Positions 53,914-63,270 of a stretch of DNA of 64,000 bases are shown in pieces; the first letter of the stretch is position 1, and each line of letters opens with the position of its first letter. The position numbers and the translations under genes are program-made. Source of the stretch: Xiphydria camelus (Eukaryota > Arthropoda > Insecta > Hymenoptera > Xiphydriidae); NCBI GenBank assembly GCA_963678675.1, contig OY783193.1, positions 23,615,309 to 23,679,308 of the forward strand, read 5' to 3'. The notes under the pieces were generated by a model. That model ran no database searches. It worked only from the letters and a program-made list of their open reading frames with translations, and was not told the DNA's origin.

Positions 53914-55059
53914 TATATCGACCTGTCGAACGTGAAGTGTACATGTACCTCGCACTTCTATTTCATCTCTTCTTCGCCTCTAGTGTAGGGATGGAAATTA
54001 CAAAATATCATCATTTACACCCCACAAAGTACGTTTTTGCAAGTAACATTTCTGTAACATTCCTACAATATTTTACAATATTCGTGAACATTACCGTATG
54101 TTAGAAATATATATTTATCGATAAATTCGCGAAAATGTTGGAAAACATCATAGAAATATTTCGGAATCATTAAGTCGAAAGATCTCCTCGATAAGGTACA
54201 GCTCGATAAGATTGTTCTTGTTAGGGCTGAATTATATAAGGTTTTTATAATTATTTTAGGTAGTCCCAGAAGAACACAAGTGCAGCGAAATATCGATGTT
54301 GTGATGGAAATTTATTTACGAGTAAGGGCGAAATGTCAGCTTTGCATGCAAAAGGATTTCTAAAACTATTCCAACGTCTCGAGCCAATATATGTAACAAC
54401 ATACATACAGGGTCAGTCGCACTATACACGCCAGCAAATGGGTTGCATATCGCTCGGCGCTTAAAAGATACCGACGATTTCTGTAATTTAATGGTAATAT
54501 CGTTAGCCCGGACTCAAACCCCGATAGCCCGGACTCAAACCAAAGAGACGTATCAATTTGAAAAACATCGGCTAACTTTTAGTGTAGGTGATGGGTGTTC
54601 CGAAAAATGTGACAGCTGTTTGTGTTTTTATTATTAATAAATAGAACCCGTGCTATTTTTCTGTAGTCATTCATCGAACATAGACAACAGAAAAGGAGTC
54701 GAAATGCAATCAGATAAGTTAATTTCTGAATTACTTCATTTAACCTCATTTTGATAACCTATAAAGAATACATATCTTTGTGGTCACTTCTTTTTTTCTT
54801 TCAGCATTGCATATGAGGACGGGACGAACTCTTTGAGGACTAAGCGGAATTAATTTTTCTACATATTGGAGAATCCAAGTCGTGGGAGAAGGACAAAAAC
54901 ATCGGAGTAACTACAATATCGGGGTAACTATAATACTTTATTTCTATTTTTTTCTCATCGGTGCTTGCTCTCTGCCTTCCTACTACAAGTTTCGATTTAT
55001 ATACTAAATTTTATTTTATTTTTAGTTCATCGCCTCCACTCCATCGCCTTCGTCTTCTT
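53914..55059. other. Decayed repeat sequence without a gene
   Basis: Copies of the mariner-patchwork blocks, plus a directly repeated GATAGCCCGGACTCAAACC (about 54522-54545) and an acceptor-like TTTTTTTCTTTCAG at 54793-54805. No gene supported. Confidence 0.3.
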
Positions 55060-55255
55060 CTACCCAGTGTGGATTTCTCACGGACCAATAGTGGGCGTTG
55101 TGATTATTCACTAATACTTCGTTGTAGAATTTCGATTCATCTGTGAACAAAATCTTCTGACGAACGAGGGATCGTCCACTTGCCGTTCCAAAAACCAGTC
55201 GGAATAGTTCATTCGTCGAGCTGGATCTGCTTTCTCCGGTGCATGTATGTACTTC
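55060..55255 (-). pseudogene. mariner transposase core fragment, left arm
   Basis: The minus strand reads ADPARRMNYSDWFLERQVDD and, after a one-base frame change, the ILFTDESKF block with the first catalytic Asp, then NNHNAHYWSVRNPHWVEE. Together with 55735-55935 it forms an inverted pair. Confidence 0.7.
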
Positions 55256-55734
55256 ATTTTATAAAAGGATGAAAATTCTTTTCTATTTCTTATATTCTTA
55301 TTCTCTCTAGGAGAGGATGTTCCACTGCTCTCGTATTCTTTCAGGTCTTTCTAAAATAATTACAGAAATCACATATATAATTCAGCTCTGACAAGTATAA
55401 TCTTATCGAGCTGTATCTTTCAATGTAATGATTCCAAAATGGGTCTATAACGTTTTGCAACTTTGTGAATTTATCGAGAAAGATATATTTCTAACATATG
55501 GTAGTGTTCAAAAATATTGCAAAATATCGCAAGAATATCAGAAAAATTACTTGTAAAGACGTATTTTATGGGATGTAATTTCTTAATTAAATATTTGTTA
55601 AGATAATTTAACATAAATCTCACTTTCGTAATTTCTGTCGGTTATGAGACTGCTGGATTGCCGTACCTTTGGTCCAATATTGAAAATAAATCTTCTCAAG
55701 GCTGAATACGACTTGGGCATGTTTCAGCGTACAA

Positions 55735-55935
55735 TTAGCTAGATCCAGCTCGACGAATGAACTATTCCGAATGGTTTTTGTAACGGCAAGTGGACGATCC
55801 CTCGTTCGTCAGAAGATTTTGTTCACAGATGAATCGAAATTCTACAACGAAGGATTAGTGAATAATCACAACGCCCACTATTGGTCCGTGAGAAATCCTC
55901 ACTGGGTAGAAGTGGTCTACTCGCTAAGAAACGTA
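55735..55935 (+). pseudogene. mariner transposase core fragment, right arm
   Basis: The inverse copy of 55060-55255. The open frame reads KILFTDESKFYNEGLVNNHN and HYWSVRNPHWVE. TDES is the first-Asp motif of insect mariner-type transposases and the HYWSVxNPHW block normally follows it. The second and third acidic residues are absent. The sequence then passes into a copy of the 44200 inverted repeat. Confidence 0.75.
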
Positions 55936-56164
55936 TGTTTCTCTTGCAAGGGAGTTAGAGAAAGGAGCCCCTGATCTCCCAGTAGCTGTCAATTCGGGAG
56001 ATCGAAACATCTAACCTTGAAATGGTTAATTTGTAAATAATGGTGAATAATGTGTAGAAGTGATAAGAAATAATCATTCGGGTTTCTTCGATGAGATTCC
56101 CCAAGTGTTTAAAAATCGGTGTCCGATTTTTGATATAACTGTTGCTTCAACTTCCAGGTATATT

Positions 56165-56858
56165 AATTGTAAGTATTACTGCAGAACGAGTAGGTTAAAA
56201 GATTTTCGTGAAGACTCACGATTTTCTGATATGTCATTTCGTACAGGTGCAACCGAAGAGGATCTAGCTCGTGTCCTGTCCGTAAAAAGATGACTCGATG
56301 GACATCGGAGAATGTCAGGCTTGTCACCGAGCGCCTATTACCCACGGTACATTAATTGCAATACGCGCTTCTCGTTTCATTCAACTATTCCAGCGTTAAA
56401 TAACTTTTACTTCTTTCAAGGTAATCACCTTTTATGAACTGTTCGTGGTAGGAGGCAGCGATCGATAATAGAGACTCGTAGACAAGTTCGTCTATTAAAA
56501 CTAAAAGGCAATTGGTGTGCAACTGGAACATCATCGCAGGAATAATTTGTCTACGATTAGTCACAATCATTGATCGTTGCCCCCTACGATCAATAATTCG
56601 TACAAGTTAAATGCTTTGAAAGAAGTAAAAGTTACTTAGAGCAGGAATAGTTGAAACGAAAATCGCATATTGCAATGAAAGTACTATTGGTGAAAGGCGC
56701 TCGGTGACAAGCCTGACATTCTCCGATCCATCGAGTCATCTTTTTACGGACAGGACATGAGCTAGATCCTCTTCGGTTGCACCTGTACGAGATGATATGT
56801 CAGAAAATCGTGAGTCTTCATGAAAATCTTCTAACCTACTCGTTCTGCAATAATACTT
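56165..56858. mobile_element. Foldback B, copy 2
   Basis: The same arms as 19910-20760 (TTACTGCAGAACGAGTAGG at the left, complement at the right), with a shorter centre. It is followed within a few bases by foldback A copy 2. Confidence 0.8.
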
Positions 56859-56861
56859 GCC

Positions 56862-57505
56862 AACAGTGCCAACAAAAATTGATACGTAAAATACTCTCCA
56901 AAAAAGATTTGAAATCAATTAAGATCGCCATGTTCAAAAGTTATATATAAAGAGTAAAAAACATCATTTGAAAGGGAAATTATTGTAAATCTAGTGACTA
57001 CAAAATTCGACTAAAAAAATTTTTTTTTAATTTTAATAAAAAAGAACGCCGCGTTTTTTCCCTTCAAAATAAAAAATTCAGACACAGAATTATACTCGAT
57101 GTTTATGCACTTATGATTTTAAATAAATTCATACACTTATATGATACCACCAGTATACCGAATGTCGCACGAGAAACCGATCAGGCGGGGGCCTTCTGAA
57201 TTTCTCTGAATTTGACTTCGGCAGTGCAATTTATGAATCACTCTAACACCGTCCAAGCACTACCAATTATTCGGTATAGTGGACAAAATATGAAAACTTA
57301 AACGCGGCAAGTTCTTTTTTATTAAAATTTTTTTATAAATTTTTTTAGTCGAATTTTGTAGTCACTTGATTTACAATAATTTCCCTTTCAAATGATGCTT
57401 TTTACTCTTTTTATATATAACTCTTGAACATGGCGATTTTAATTGATTTAAAATCTTTTTTGGAGAGTATTTTACGTATCAATTTTTGTTGGCACTGTGA
57501 ATGAA
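56862..57505. mobile_element. Foldback A, copy 2 (no MITEs)
   Basis: The same arms as 19012-19818. It lacks both 137-bp MITEs and shows continuous AAATTATTGTAAATC and TTTACAATAATTTCC at the two sites. The centre contains an extra segment (about 57150-57260) not seen in copy 1. Confidence 0.8.
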
Positions 57506-57514
57506 CATGCTTAA

Positions 57515-57770
57515 GTATTACTATTGGTGTTCATATGAAGTTTGATGTACAAATGTATGTTGCTTTTCCAGTCAATAAGAAAGAGCTAGAATAAATAAGA
57601 TTTTATAATTGTATTATTCATTTCTCAACATTTTTCTAAATTTATAATTATATCTTTTGATAAATATTCTTGCATAAACGCAAATTGGTATAAATAAATA
57701 AATAATTATATGAATGTTTATTCATCTTACATTAATTAATTGTCTTTGACTTACTATAAGAAGTGATGTG
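57515..57770 (-). repeat. Repeat shared with 34160-34410 (inverted)
   Basis: GTTCATATGAAGTTTGATG, TTGCTTTTCCAGTCAATAAG and ATTAATTAATTGTC match the earlier copy in reverse. AT-rich, no frame. Confidence 0.7.
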
Positions 57771-57862
57771 GGTATATTCAGTTAAATAAAGTTATTAGAA
57801 CAAAAAGACGATAATTTTTTTAATAATTGTCTGTAACCGAATACACCCACATCACTTCCACG
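57755..57862. repeat. Short inverted repeat around GGAAGTGATGTGGGT
   Basis: AGAAGTGATGTGGGTATATTC and its complement (57842-57862) enclose an AT-rich centre. The motif occurs again at about 58085-58105. Confidence 0.65.
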
Positions 57863-58353
57863 CAATATTGTTCTGCCAGATGATTACACATCTATTGCAA
57901 GTTAGAATGACTAACTCGTTTTTAGTTTTTTCCCACCTACCGTACCTCCACTCGCATTTTCCGCGAGATTCTTATAGGAATTCCGGGTAAAGTACCTTGA
58001 GTTTGTGAGGGGATATTTTTGACGCAAGTTGGGAAGTATGGGAATGAAATTTCAATTTTCGAATGCCGCGATGTTTGTATACGAATATGTAGCGTGGAAG
58101 TGATGTGGGTATAATCGGTGAAAGGAAAATATGAAAACCAAAAATCAAAGTGGGTGGAAATGTTCTACAGGTTTAAGTGTAGCTGTGTATTCATATTTCA
58201 TTTGTACACGTCAATCATTTCTGTAGTAATTTGTAGTTTGAACTGGTGAAATGAAATAGTGATTAATAATGTACAGAAATTGAAAAGAAGAGGAAGGCAG
58301 AATACATGAGAAACTATGAACAAAAAGAAATGTGACAGTAGAAAGTTGTACAT

Positions 58354-58462
58354 TCTGGAGATAGAAGCGTCTAATCTTGGAATTGTGATTTTGTGAATAA
58401 TGGAAAGTACTCACCGTTATTCTCAAATTCACTATTTCGAGGTTAGACGCTCCGATCTCTCG
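58354..58462. mobile_element. Palindromic MITE
   Basis: GAGATAGAAGCGTCTAATCT at the left is near-complementary to GGTTAGACGCTCCGATCTC at the right, with TGAATAA inner stems. Related half-copies are at 40975-41030 and 55990-56055. Confidence 0.65.
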
Positions 58463-58639
58463 AATGGACACCGACTCTAACTACCGATTCGATTTCTACT
58501 GACCCCGATAGCCAAGCGTGACTTTCACCAAAAAGTCACGCAGTGGCGCTACTTGGTGTTCCCACCGTAAGTAGATAAGCTAGGCTGGTTCGAGCACAGT
58601 TTTCCGGACGGGTAGCCTACTTTCAGGGGCAAAATGGCG

Positions 58640-59180
58640 GGAAATTTGAATTTAGCGGAAGTGCGCATGCGCCGTGGAGGGAAATTTGAATTCGCGCATC
58701 ACGTGACCCAGCGGAGCTCTGTGATTGGTCGAACCCCCACTCCTCGACCCAATGGAGCTCTGTCATTGGTTGAACCCCCTCCAGATGGCGCCACTGTCGA
58801 CGCTAGGTGTCGCCACCGTAGGCGGTGGCCATTTTGAATTTTACTCCGATAGAGCTCTGCCATTGGTTGAACCCCCACTCCTCGGTCTACACTATCAACG
58901 CCAGGTGGCGCCACTATCGACGCTAGGTGTCGCCACCGTAGGCGGCGACCATTTTGAATGTTCCTCCAACGGAGCTCTGTCATTGGTCGAACCCCCACTC
59001 CTCGACCCAACGGAGCTCTGACATTGGTTGAACCCCAACTCCTCGACCCCCACCAGATGGCGCCGCCGCCGGCTGCGGCTATTTTGAAGTGCGCATGCGC
59101 CGTGGCGGGGAAATTTGAATGATACCCCTCCTCGACTCCCACCATCAACGCCAGGTGGCACCACTGTCGGCGGGTAGTCA
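58640..59180. promoter_or_regulatory. Repeat array 1: CCAAT/NRF1-type motif cluster
   Basis: Diverged units contain GAGCTCTG followed by ATTGGTTGAACCCC or ATTGGTCGAACCCC. Five ATTGG (inverted CCAAT) cores lie at 58724, 58765, 58862, 58982 and 59023. GCGCATGCGC palindromes (NRF1-type) lie at about 58663 and 59091. Each is followed by a GAAATTTGAAT string. CGCCACCGTAGGCGG repeats twice. Motif function in an insect is inference; the repetition is directly visible. Long frames across it are repeat artefacts. Confidence 0.55.
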
Positions 59181-59184
59181 ACGC

Positions 59185-59770
59185 CAGGTATCTTGCTACT
59201 GCGCGTCCGATGACGTCATCGTTTCTCGTGCAGGTTCAGACTTGCTCCGCGCTACTGCGCAGTTTCGTCCGCGTCCGATGACGTCATAGCTTATCGCATC
59301 GCTACTGTACAGGTTCCGACAGGCGCGTGCAGGTTCAGACTTGCACCGCGCTACTGCGCAGTTTCGACCGCGTCACATTCCTGATCGATGACGTCATAGC
59401 GTCGCTACTGCGCAGTTGACAGACTTTGAAATGCGTGCAGGTTCAGACTTGCTCTGCGCTACTGTACAGTTTCGACCGATCCGCGCGCGTCACATTCCTG
59501 AGCGATGACGTCATACCTTATCGCCTCGCTATTGCGCAGATGACAGACCTTGAAATGCGTGCAGGTTCAGACTTGCTCCGCGCTACTGCACAGTTTCGAC
59601 CGATCCGCGCGTGTCACATTCCTGAGCGATGACGTCATGCCTTATCGCGTCGCTATTGCGCAATTGACCGGCCTTGGAGTGCGTACAGGTTCAGACTTGC
59701 TCCACGCTACTGTACAGTTTCGACCAATCCGAGCGCGTCACATTCCTGAGCGATGACGTCACGCATATAG
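59185..59770. promoter_or_regulatory. Repeat array 2: tandem units each with TGACGTCA
   Basis: Six palindromic TGACGTCA (CRE/ATF-type) sites start at 59211, 59279, 59389, 59506, 59630 and 59754, with the last spacings 117, 124 and 124 bp. Units also share GTGCAGGTTCAGACTTGCTC, GCTACTGCGCAGTTTCGACC and CACATTCCTGAGCGATG. The array adjoins the 3' end of the virus-like gene block, so it may be a terminal or control region of that element. Confidence 0.6.
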
Positions 59771-59894
59771 GTTCCGACTTGCTCTCTTTTCCGAGAAATG
59801 TTTACTGCGATGATGTTCCTAGAATCGTGGTGACAGGTTCCGACGTTAACTATTCTACCGTTGGGGAATCGCAGTTTAAATAATGAGACAACTT

Positions 59895-59923
59895 TTTATT
59901 CGCCCCCTTTTTTAGCCTTTATT
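59895..59923 (-). terminator. Candidate poly(A) signals for the minus-strand genes
   Basis: Two AATAAA hexamers on the minus strand (59918-59923 and 59895-59900) lie about 30 and 55 bases beyond the stop codon at 59952. Position is consistent with 3' end formation for the virus-like transcripts. Confidence 0.5.
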
Positions 59924-59951
59924 AGTAAAAAATATTTGTACAAAAGAGAAA

Positions 59952-60713
59952 TTAGCCTGCTTGACAATAAACGCAATCCTTTATCATGGGTCGTGGACCG
60001 TCGTAATCGTCTCTGCCTCTCGGCACCCGATGATGTATGCGACATCGACGACAATCGGCAATACCCTTGTTCTCGGTATATTTAGCCGGTAGCTTATCCC
60101 ACGCATCATCGATCGTGTTGGCTGCAAAGACGATGAGAAACTCTTTGGGAAGCTGGGCGATGTCTTCGGTGTTCATCGAGGTGAGGCTCTCCTTCTCGAA
60201 GAAAATTCTTAGAGAGCGTTCCAGAGACGGATGATCGTCCTTGTGCTTCAGCCACATTTCCAAGCGTTTTGCGTTCTCAGCGGCGCAGTAATATCCATCG
60301 GAGCGGTGATACCGACATCTGGACGTTGGCTCGCTGCGCAGTTTTCTCAGTGAGGAGCAGCTCAGCTCCTCCAAATTGACAACGACGCGCTCGGTGTGCT
60401 CTCGTAGCCAGGCTTTCTTCTCTTCGCCCTTCACGTATACCGTGGTGACGCCGCGTAGGTGAGGTCCGAGCACCTTTTTGATCGCGACGTACGGCACATC
60501 CCCAGAGTTCCACGTGAGTCCATGGAAGTTACGTTGCAGCCAGGAATTGCAGCAGCGATACGTCGCTGGCAGATACCGCCAAGGAAATGGTGGCTTGAAG
60601 AGGAAAGTCGTAGCTTCCTGCGACTCAGAGTTGAGGGGAAGCACGGCGAGCTCCTTCACCACGAATCGGTTGCCGGGCCTCTTGAAGCCCTGTACGTCGA
60701 CCACGATTTCCAT
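59952..60713 (-). CDS. RNase H-fold-like protein of the virus-like module, 253 aa
   Basis: Intact frame with a good start context (ATCATGG). The N-terminus EIVVDVQGF with a following KELAVL strand resembles the first strand and acidic residue (Asp6) of DEDD/RNase H-type nuclease folds. This protein type is common next to capsid genes in insect genomes. A Cys/His set (C133, H136, C143) and a C-terminal CRRCRIHH ... CVYC pair (221-228, 247-250) suggest zinc binding. It is the last gene of the block, 22 bp after the capsid-like gene. The biochemical role is not established and the fold call is inference. Confidence 0.55.
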   Translation of the reverse strand: MEIVVDVQGFKRPGNRFVVKELAVLPLNSESQEATTFLFKPPFPWRYLPATYRCCNSWLQRNFHGLTWNSGDVPYVAIKKVLGPHLRGVTTVYVKGEEKKAWLREHTERVVVNLEELSCSSLRKLRSEPTSRCRYHRSDGYYCAAENAKRLEMWLKHKDDHPSLERSLRIFFEKESLTSMNTEDIAQLPKEFLIVFAANTIDDAWDKLPAKYTENKGIADCRRCRIHHRVPRGRDDYDGPRPMIKDCVYCQAG

Positions 60714-60735
60714 GATGAAACTGAACTCCTCGGAG

Positions 60736-61950
60736 CTACGCCAGCCTATTTACCACACCACTGATCGGACGGTATTCCACTATGCGATCGTGCAGAATGA
60801 GGCAGTAGGCTGCAGTGTCGGCGGGGAAATTTGCACTCGCTTCGAACTCCAGACGCACGTCCACCGGTCCCGATTTCACCGACTCGTTTTGCTTCGAACT
60901 ATCTATGACGATGAGGGGTGCGTAATCGAGGAATTCGTCTTTGCTCAGCAACGGCTGGGGCTCCTTGCCGTAGTACGTGGTCTGGAAATTGGCGTACATC
61001 TCGTACAGCAGGGCGTACTGATAGTGTCCAATGTCGAGATTGAGGTTTCCGTAGGGATAGCACTGCGAGTTCAGAAACAGCTTCACGTCTCTGATGCCAC
61101 AGTGGTCGAATCGACTCGCGTTCCTGTTCTTCTTGTTCTTTCGACCGGTTTGGAAGCCCAGTACGACGTAGCGCGGTTTCTCCAACTGCGTCGAGGTCTT
61201 CACGGTCCACACGTGCTTAGAGGTGCGTGGAAGCAGAGGATACTCGTACAGTTCCCACGTGCGAAAGCTCATGGAGACGGGTGCGTCATTGGCGATAAAG
61301 TTCAGCAGCTGAATCTTTCGCTGATCCGAGACCCTGATGTACGGCATCATCCACTCGAGCTTTAATATCACGATCTTGAAGGCTTTCTCGGTCGATTGTA
61401 CGACTGCATTCGTATCGCTGTTTGACCTCGTGAGAATCAGCTCATGCTTAGCGTTGACGACAATTCGTCGATAGTCTTCAGCAAAACCGAGCATCAAGCT
61501 CAGCGGTATGGAGACGTCAAAGTAGCCTTCGTCATTGGTCAGCCTCTTGTTCTCTTCGACGTCGAGCCAGCCGGCGTTCTCCAGCAGTGAACGCTGACCG
61601 GGGCTCAAGGATACGAAGCTCTTCATGATGCTCGTCAGACCGACATTCTTGCTTCGATCTCGTCTCTCGATCTCGTAACGTATCTCCTCGAAGAGGTGGC
61701 AGATACCGCCGTTAACGAGAGTGGTGTTTGCAGCTGCAGCAGATCCGTCAGCCTTCAAGAGTCGACCGTGTACGTGCAGCGAGCTCCTGCTCGGCAGCAG
61801 ATACACATCCTGGTGTTGAATGGCGATGCGAATTTCGTCGCTGTTGTTGAAGGTCGACGATGTGTACGGTTGGTGAGCATGCACTTCACAGTGGGCGATG
61901 GACTCGTCGAAGACGATCGGTGTGTGAACGGTTATGATCTCCGCCTCCAT
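60736..61950 (-). CDS. Major-capsid-like (double-jelly-roll type) protein, 404 aa
   Basis: The first ATG of the open frame is at 61950 (ATCATGG context); codons upstream start only at TTG. Landmarks: NNSDEIRIAIQHQDVYLLPS, SRSSLHVHGRLL, SLSPGQRSLLENAGW and CYPYGNLNLD. The LPSRSxLxxxGxL block and overall order match capsid proteins of Polinton/adintovirus-related elements with a double jelly-roll fold. At 404 residues it is short for a Polinton major capsid protein. No frame disruption. Such a protein would form the icosahedral shell. Family is moderately sure; fold is inferred. Confidence 0.65.
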   Translation of the reverse strand: MEAEIITVHTPIVFDESIAHCEVHAHQPYTSSTFNNSDEIRIAIQHQDVYLLPSRSSLHVHGRLLKADGSAAAANTTLVNGGICHLFEEIRYEIERRDRSKNVGLTSIMKSFVSLSPGQRSLLENAGWLDVEENKRLTNDEGYFDVSIPLSLMLGFAEDYRRIVVNAKHELILTRSNSDTNAVVQSTEKAFKIVILKLEWMMPYIRVSDQRKIQLLNFIANDAPVSMSFRTWELYEYPLLPRTSKHVWTVKTSTQLEKPRYVVLGFQTGRKNKKNRNASRFDHCGIRDVKLFLNSQCYPYGNLNLDIGHYQYALLYEMYANFQTTYYGKEPQPLLSKDEFLDYAPLIVIDSSKQNESVKSGPVDVRLEFEASANFPADTAAYCLILHDRIVEYRPISGVVNRLA

Positions 61951-62120
61951 GATGCTGGGTAGACGACGAGTATGCAGCAGCAAAATCGCACTTTCACTTC
62001 TCCAGTCTTCCTCCTCCCTCGCTGGTTGCTTTCACTCGTAGACCCAGACTCGTCAGTAGCTCCACGTTCGGACGTGTTAGTGCTCTGAGAGGTACTCGAC
62101 GACTGATGGTGTTTCGGCAT
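61932..62120 (-). CDS. Small Ser/Thr-rich ORF between capsid genes
   Basis: 62 codons from an ATG with A at -3. The first 40 residues are mainly Ser, Thr, Gln and charged, then a basic RGRRK segment. Its 3' end overlaps the capsid-like start by 19 bp in another frame. Position in a compact gene block suggests it may be real, but no family is recognised and chance cannot be excluded. Confidence 0.3.
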   Translation of the reverse strand: MPKHHQSSSTSQSTNTSERGATDESGSTSESNQRGRRKTGEVKVRFCCCILVVYPASWRRRS

Positions 62121-62163
62121 GTTGGCTCGCTCTTGTATACTCTCCCGTGGTAAACGATCCCCA

Positions 62164-62853
62164 TCACGACGATTTGACGTGCAGTCTCACGGTTATGACT
62201 TCCCCACGGAAATTCACCAAGTCCCCGTCCTGATCGACCAATCGCAGTTGAAGGTGGTGTATCGCTTGGATGGCGATCGGCAGGTAAATGACGTGGCTCG
62301 GTACCTCCACGATCTTATATCCCGGTGGAACGGTGGGGAAAAATTCGTGGATGGTGTGCACTCTGCGCTCGTTGATGAAGGCCCCCGCGGTTATGTTGCA
62401 CTCGACTCTCAGCGCGTTGACCTTGAGGATGGTCACGGGTAGATCGGATTGATGATTGACATTCGCCTCCAGAATGCGCGGTGTGAAACCGAACAGCTGG
62501 CCAATGCTGTCGTCCGGTCGAAAGTCCACCTCGTGACTGCACCTGACTTCACTGCGGAGTGTGTTGTTGTTGGGCTTGATGTGGATGGTGATATTCTGGT
62601 CGAAAAGTGCCTTTTGCACGTAGCTCTCGATGTCCTCGATCTCGTAGCTGCCGGTGGGTATGACGATCACCTTTTCTTCCCCGATGTGCAGCTTATTGTT
62701 TCCAACGTCTCTGTTGGGTATCGAGTTGAAGGTCAGCAGTTCCACCAACCCGAGTGTGTAGCTCTTGAAGGGCGAGAGTTCGATGGGTGGAAAGTACTGC
62801 GCCTCGAGCACCGAGGACGTCCCCGATAGAGTCAGCGTGAACGATTCCGCCAT
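62164..62853 (-). CDS. Minor-capsid (penton)-like protein, 229 aa
   Basis: First ATG at 62853 (GTCATGG). It begins ESFTLTLSGTSSVLEAQYFP, then SPFKSYTLGLVELLTFNSIP and VIPTGSYEIEDIESYV, and ends VDQDGDLVNFRGEVITVRLH. This series of beta-strand-like blocks is typical of the penton/minor capsid partner found with the short capsid protein in insect Polinton-related modules. Open throughout. It lies 32 bp after the broken protease and 43 bp before the small Ser/Thr-rich ORF. A single jelly-roll fold is expected from relatives, not shown here. Confidence 0.6.
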   Translation of the reverse strand: MAESFTLTLSGTSSVLEAQYFPPIELSPFKSYTLGLVELLTFNSIPNRDVGNNKLHIGEEKVIVIPTGSYEIEDIESYVQKALFDQNITIHIKPNNNTLRSEVRCSHEVDFRPDDSIGQLFGFTPRILEANVNHQSDLPVTILKVNALRVECNITAGAFINERRVHTIHEFFPTVPPGYKIVEVPSHVIYLPIAIQAIHHLQLRLVDQDGDLVNFRGEVITVRLHVKSS

Positions 62854-62885
62854 GACTGCGAGGTATCGATGGATGTGCAAACGTT

Positions 62886-63270
62886 TTATAGCAGCTGCTC
62901 ACTCAAGAACTTGAGACACAAATGCCCGCATTCAAAAGTGCCATAGTCCTGATACCGCTCGTGATTGTACTTGACACTGCCAACGCCGAGATACGTCATG
63001 AGATCCGGCGGTGAACGTAGATTGCCGAAACTGTCAAACTACACGACATCGTTGTCGACCTTTCGGTAGGCGACCCAGTGAGTTCCGGGACCACTCGCGT
63101 CGTCGAGGTTAACGATGGCTGATTCACACCTTCGAGGTCCACTTCTGGGTAGGGCGTTTCGCATGAAGACTCCGCGAAAGTGTGGAATCTTCCAGATTCT
63201 CGCGTACTTTCGTAGGTCAGCATCGGTTAGCGCTCGGCGGGGCAGTGTCGCTATTAGTTTTTTGGATGTG
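62886..63270 (-). pseudogene. Adenain-like cysteine protease, broken by a stop
   Basis: The minus-strand frame reads ALTDADLRKYARIWKIPHFR, then ESAIVNLDDASGPGTHWVAY. A TAG follows at 63039-63041, and the same frame continues FDSFGNL, SPPDLMTYLG and YGTFECGHLCLKFL to TAA at 62886-62888. The GTHW histidine (63078-63080), the FDSFG acidic residue and the ECG cysteine (62928-62930) correspond to the His-Asp/Glu-Cys triad of adenain-type proteases that mature capsids. All triad residues survive. No ATG is evident at the 5' end, which overlaps the preceding gene. Confidence 0.75.

Larger units (their letters stand above)
51780..55700. mobile_element. Patchwork of degenerate mariner/Tc1 copies
   Basis: CGATATATTTCCTCTTTCGT, GTATAATACGAAAGAGGAAA, GACCTGTCAAA and TTTCATCTCTTCTTCG recur many times in both orientations (51820, 52005, 52270, 53000, 53040, 53300 and 53930). 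The blocks between them carry short mariner coding pieces listed separately. The arrangement suggests repeated insertion and inversion of one family. No copy is intact. Confidence 0.6.

Noticed and set aside
58634..59181. Frames up to 160 codons on both strands
   Set aside because: Lie in tandem repeats and reproduce the repeat period; no homology recognised.
59426..59883. Three similar 68-69-codon frames spaced by 124 bases
   Set aside because: The spacing equals the tandem-repeat unit, so they are the same noncoding unit read three times.
60478..61365. 295-codon plus-strand frame
   Set aside because: Antisense shadow of the RNase H-like and capsid-like genes, which have recognisable motifs on the minus strand.
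62119..62829. Plus-strand frames of 107 and 126 codons
   Set aside because: Antisense shadows of the minor-capsid-like gene.
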